16,178 bases of DNA from Candidatus Woesearchaeota archaeon (GTDB lineage: Archaea; Nanobdellota; Nanobdellia; Woesearchaeales; JAGVYJ01), in NCBI GenBank assembly GCA_018303315.1, contig JAGVYJ010000021.1, forward strand, positions 1 to 16,178, given 5' to 3'. The notes beneath the pieces are model-generated. The model was not told the origin of the DNA. It searched no databases and was given only the letters and a program-made list of their open reading frames with translations. The translations under genes were made by a program, and so were the position numbers. The stretch's first letter is position 1. Each line of letters opens with the position of its first letter. This document shows, in pieces, positions 13,698 to 16,178 of this stretch.

Positions 13698-14382
13698 GCA
13701 GTCTTATTTCCCTTCCGGAAAGTTTCCGGTATCTTCCGGGCTTCAGATTGCCCAATTTAACCGGCCCTATCTGCGTCCTTATAAGTTTCCTGACATAGGT
13801 GCCTGCTGCCTTGAACATCCGTTTCACAATCTTGTGCCTGCCTTCATGGATTATGATTTCATACTGGTTCCGTGCCCTGCTCAGCTCCCTGACTTTTGCC
13901 GGCCAGGTTTTCCCGTCCTTAAGCCTTACCCCTTTCCTGAGCAATTCCATCTCAGCAGGCATAAGCCTCCTTTCAAGTTCTACCAAATAAGTCTTCTCAA
14001 CCTCATACCTTGGATGCATTACCTTATTGGCAAAGTCACCGTCATTTGTCATCAGTAGCAGGCCAGAAGCTATCTTGTCAAGCCTCCCGACAGGATATAC
14101 CTTGATATTGGCCGGGAACAGGTCAACAACCTTTTTCCTCTCAAACCTGTCCTGTACCGTTGTTGTATATCCCACGGGCTTGTTCAGGGCAAAATACAGT
14201 TTTTCCTGTACCCTGACCTGCCTGCCTTCTACTGCAAGGACATTCTTGCCCGGATCGGCCTTATCGCCAAGTTTGGCAATTTTGCCATTAACAGTGACTT
14301 TGCCTTCCTCGATAAGGGTCTCTGCTTTCCTCCTGGAGGCTACGCCGGCATGGCTGAGTATCTTCTGTATCCTTTGTTCCAT
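13669..14382 (-). CDS. RsuA/RluB-type rRNA pseudouridine synthase
   Basis: The protein (237 residues from ATG 14382) has an N-terminal S4 RNA-binding domain (about 1-48: QRIQKILSHAGVASRRKAE, then VTVNG). A pseudouridine synthase domain follows, with the catalytic Asp102 in VGRLDKIASGLLLMTNDG and the HPRYEVEKTYLVEL strand. Length and order match bacterial RsuA/RluB enzymes, which modify a single uridine of 16S or 23S rRNA. I cannot tell which rRNA is the target. This is a bacterial family, so lateral gain is likely. ATG 14388 lies two codons upstream; I prefer 14382 because it is 27.5 bp from the shared TATA box and because relatives begin close to the QRIQK motif. The gene ends inside vapC (29 bp overlap). 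Confidence 0.93.
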   Translation of the reverse strand: MEQRIQKILSHAGVASRRKAETLIEEGKVTVNGKIAKLGDKADPGKNVLAVEGRQVRVQEKLYFALNKPVGYTTTVQDRFERKKVVDLFPANIKVYPVGRLDKIASGLLLMTNDGDFANKVMHPRYEVEKTYLVELERRLMPAEMELLRKGVRLKDGKTWPAKVRELSRARNQYEIIIHEGRHKIVKRMFKAAGTYVRKLIRTQIGPVKLGNLKPGRYRKLSGREIRLLNGDSSVAL

Positions 14383-14404
14383 GGCCATAAAGAAAGGCTA
14401 AAGG

Positions 14405-14413
14405 TTTTTAAAT
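14405..14413. promoter_or_regulatory. Shared bidirectional TATA element
   Basis: The palindromic core TTTAAA (14407-14412) lies 28.5 bp before the first base of tRNA-Arg on the + strand and 27.5 bp before ATG 14382 on the - strand. It has AAAGG on the left as a BRE-like element for the tRNA. Both distances equal those of the other promoters in the window, and I see no second TATA box between the two genes. Confidence 0.6.
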
Positions 14414-14437
14414 GCTTCCAGCGTCCTGAACAGGCAT

Positions 14438-14511
14438 GCCCCTGTAGTATAGCCTGGATAGAATGGGAGCTTGCGGAGCTCTAGACCGGGGTTCAAATCC
14501 CCGCAGGGGCA
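14438..14511 (+). tRNA. tRNA-Arg (anticodon GCG)
   Basis: A 74-base cloverleaf without intron. The acceptor GCCCCTG pairs with CAGGGGC, with discriminator A (14511). The anticodon stem GGAGC/GCTCT encloses the loop TTGCGGA, giving anticodon GCG, which reads CGC and CGU arginine codons. The T arm is CGGGG-TTCAAAT-CCCCG. The variable region is short (AGAC). The D arm GTAT...GAAT contains GG and an A-A mismatch at positions 12/23. No CCA is encoded. It is transcribed from the TATA element at 14405-14413. Confidence 0.95.
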
Positions 14512-14524
14512 TAATCCGGTAAAC

Positions 14525-14530
14525 TTTAAA
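14525..14530 (+). promoter_or_regulatory. TATA box of the dCache-HAMP gene
   Basis: TTTAAA, just after the tRNA, is centred 29.5 bp before ATG 14557. It is preceded by GTAAAC. It predicts a message with no leader or only a few bases. Confidence 0.6.
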
Positions 14531-14556
14531 TAACCCGGCCTGGATAGTATAGAAGT

Positions 14557-15777
14557 ATGCCATTGAAGATTAAGAGTTTCAGGACTGCCCTTTTTCTGAC
14601 TATGAGCCTTTCGGTTTTGATTCCTCTGATACTGCTGTCCATAATAACAAGCAGCCTGATTAACGCAAAGATAGACAGCCTTCTTGAGCAGGACCTCCTG
14701 AGGTACCACGCAGAGACAGAGGTTATCTACAACAACAAGCTGAACAGCCTGCTTGATGCGGGGATAGTGCTGTCAAAAAACCCACAGTTCGTTGAAAGCA
14801 TAAGCTCAGGCAAGGCTGATTCTGCCAGGCTGCTGCTTCAGAACCTTCTCGAAATCCAGGGGGTTGACATAGCCACGGTGGCCAACGCTTCAGGCATTGT
14901 GATTGTCAGGGCTAACAACGGGAATATAGGGGACAGCCTTGAGCTTAATGGGCTGGTGGAGTATGCGATGATGAGCGGTATTCCTGCTGCTTCCACTGAG
15001 ATTATCTCCCCTGCCGAACTGGCCAGGGAAAGCGAAGTCCTGGCTGCCAGCGCAAAAATACGCAGGATACCAACATTGTTTTCTGTCCAGGACGGGACTT
15101 CCTACCAGGAAAGTGGTATGGTTTTGGTTGCTGTCATACCAATAATGGATGACGAGACGCCAAGGGGCGCTATTGTGCTGGCGAATCTGCTTAACCGGGA
15201 CTTCGAGATACCGGACAAGGTCAAGGACACTGCCAGTATTGAATCGACCATTTACCAGCATGACGTCGCTATCTCCACCACAGCCAAGACACAGAAAGAC
15301 AACAGGTATGTGGGCACCTTGCTGGCAGGTGACGTGGTTAAAAGGACGCTTATGGACGGCGATATCTTTCTTGGAAGAGTCTGGAGCGTAAGTGCCTGGG
15401 GGAGAGCCTCCTACAAGCCGATACAGAACTTCAGGGGGGAAGTCGTGGGAGCAACTTCTGTCTGGGTTCAGGAGGATGATTTTCGCAGTTCAGCCTTCTT
15501 TTTCCGCCAAAGGGAGATTTCCCAGATAATAATTATAATCACAGCCTTCATGGCCTCAGCCATTCTTGTCAGTTCCCTTATTCTGGCGAGAGGGCTTAGC
15601 AAGCCCATTCGTGAATTCATAAAATCCGCTGAAGAGCTCGGGAAAGGGAATCTTTACCAGGGGGTTAAAGTCGATTCATACGAAGAGATAAACACGCTTG
15701 CGAAGATTTACAACATGAAGATAAGGGACCTCAGAAAGCTGATGAAGCAGGAATCCCCGCCGAAAAAACCGAAATGA
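14557..15777 (+). CDS. Membrane sensor with Cache-type extracellular domain and HAMP, no output domain
   Basis: The 406-residue protein has a first membrane helix (about 12-35), a long extracytoplasmic domain (36-320), a second helix (323-346) and a HAMP domain (about 346-398; ARGLSKPIREFIKSAEELG, then DSYEEINTLAKIYNMKIRDL). It then ends in a Lys/Pro-rich tail. The outer part begins with a long helix and contains strands such as VDIATVANASGIVIVRANNG and, near the membrane, FRGEVVGATSVWVQEDDF, as in double Cache ligand-binding domains of chemoreceptors and sensor kinases. No histidine kinase, methyl-accepting or cyclase domain follows. It may signal through another protein, or be a truncated receptor. 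A lipoprotein gene follows after 6 bp, so both are probably co-transcribed. It starts from its own TATA box, directly downstream of the tRNA. Confidence 0.85.
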   Translation: MPLKIKSFRTALFLTMSLSVLIPLILLSIITSSLINAKIDSLLEQDLLRYHAETEVIYNNKLNSLLDAGIVLSKNPQFVESISSGKADSARLLLQNLLEIQGVDIATVANASGIVIVRANNGNIGDSLELNGLVEYAMMSGIPAASTEIISPAELARESEVLAASAKIRRIPTLFSVQDGTSYQESGMVLVAVIPIMDDETPRGAIVLANLLNRDFEIPDKVKDTASIESTIYQHDVAISTTAKTQKDNRYVGTLLAGDVVKRTLMDGDIFLGRVWSVSAWGRASYKPIQNFRGEVVGATSVWVQEDDFRSSAFFFRQREISQIIIIITAFMASAILVSSLILARGLSKPIREFIKSAEELGKGNLYQGVKVDSYEEINTLAKIYNMKIRDLRKLMKQESPPKKPK

Positions 15778-15783
15778 AAGAAC

Positions 15784-16178
15784 ATGGGAAAGACCACTAA
15801 CCGGTTAATAGCATTGATATTGATGGTTGTTCTGGCAGGCTGCTCTGCATTCAATCTCAATGGCGGCCAGAAGGGGGACGATTACCAGGCCTTTGTCAGA
15901 TTGCAGGAAAACCTTGTTGACAGGGAAGAGACTGAAGGTCTGCTTATCCAGCGGAACATCATGCTGGAGGAAGAGGTCAGCAAGCTTGAAAATGACCTGA
16001 ACAGCCTTGTCAGGGACATCGAGGAGAGGAATCTCAAGGAGACTTTCATAGAAGAGAAAATTGCCGGTACTGAGCTTCCAAATCCGGGAGACCGTATTTC
16101 CGACAGGCAGATAAGGGTCTGGAATAACAGGGTGGTGATTGATGTTAATGACCTGTACTGGCTGGACATGCTTGAGAG
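15784..16178 (+). CDS. Lipoprotein with coiled coil, 3'-truncated by window end
   Basis: The frame from ATG 15784 is open to the window end (131 codons). It encodes a signal peptide with hydrophobic core LIALILMVVLAGC; Cys20 in a lipobox-like LAGC should be lipid-modified, anchoring the protein outside the membrane. Residues about 38-95 are rich in Leu/Glu/Lys/Arg with heptad-like spacing (LEEEVSKLENDLNSLVRDI), a likely coiled coil. The last part reads ISDRQIRVWNNRVVIDVN, then WLDMLE. I recall this kind of segment in conserved DPANN archaeal proteins, where it precedes an NSMDP-type serine peptidase-like domain; the window ends before it can be seen. It lies 6 bp after the sensor gene, so the pair looks like one operon, and a periplasm-side partnership is possible. 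Confidence 0.8.
   Translation, partial: MGKTTNRLIALILMVVLAGCSAFNLNGGQKGDDYQAFVRLQENLVDREETEGLLIQRNIMLEEEVSKLENDLNSLVRDIEERNLKETFIEEKIAGTELPNPGDRISDRQIRVWNNRVVIDVNDLYWLDMLE

Noticed and set aside
14398..14709. Minus-strand frame across the tRNA
   Set aside because: It runs antisense through a perfect tRNA and the start of the sensor gene.
15882..16169. Minus-strand frame at the window end
   Set aside because: Ser/Leu-rich shadow of the coiled-coil lipoprotein, which has a signal peptide and lipobox on the plus strand.

Overview
The window looks like chromosomal DNA of an archaeon. The signs are PurP-type purine enzymes, a Hel308/Ski2-like helicase portion, an archaeal-style VapB/VapC pair, and TTTAAA or TTATAT TATA boxes lying a steady 25-30 bp upstream of start codons, which implies leaderless mRNAs. 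The mix of archaeal (PurP, Hel308) and bacterial-style (E. coli-like PurB and PurH domains, an RsuA/RluB-type pseudouridine synthase) proteins, the split genes and the closing lipoprotein remind me of DPANN archaea of the Woesearchaeota type. That placement is inference, not proof.

Positions 1-9773 are a purine biosynthesis cluster, all on the + strand: purQ (5'-truncated), purE (tandem, second copy degenerate), purC, an unrelated unknown gene with its own promoter region (2345-3004), then a tightly overlapping run of purP1, purP2, purB (frameshifted), purA, purH cyclohydrolase domain and purH transformylase domain. Together these cover the FGAR to FGAM amidotransferase subunit, AIR to CAIR, CAIR to SAICAR, SAICAR to AICAR, AICAR to FAICAR (by two chemically different routes), FAICAR to IMP, and IMP to adenylosuccinate to AMP. 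Genes inside the run use overlapping stop/start codons (ATGA or TGATG), some with GAGGTG-like Shine-Dalgarno sites. Promoter-proximal genes look leaderless.

Positions 9774-12865 hold a small uncharacterised protein, a Hel308/Ski2-like protein that begins precisely at the second RecA domain (no Walker A or DExH half), and a convergent six-helix membrane protein. Positions 12866-14388 hold a VapB/VapC toxin-antitoxin pair whose 3' end overlaps a convergent bacterial-type rRNA pseudouridine synthase.

Positions 14389-16178 hold a single palindromic TATA element that can serve both the pseudouridine synthase and tRNA-Arg(GCG), then a dCache-HAMP membrane sensor with no output domain and a coiled-coil lipoprotein cut by the window end.

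No stretch without a gene exceeds 300 bases. The longest are 12866-13068 (divergent promoters) and 3005-3167 (purP1 promoter). I see no CRISPR array, insertion sequence, rRNA or replication origin. The best candidates for unusual biology are the double AICAR-formylation equipment, the damaged purB active-site loop, the headless helicase with its own promoter, and the output-less sensor paired with a lipoprotein.
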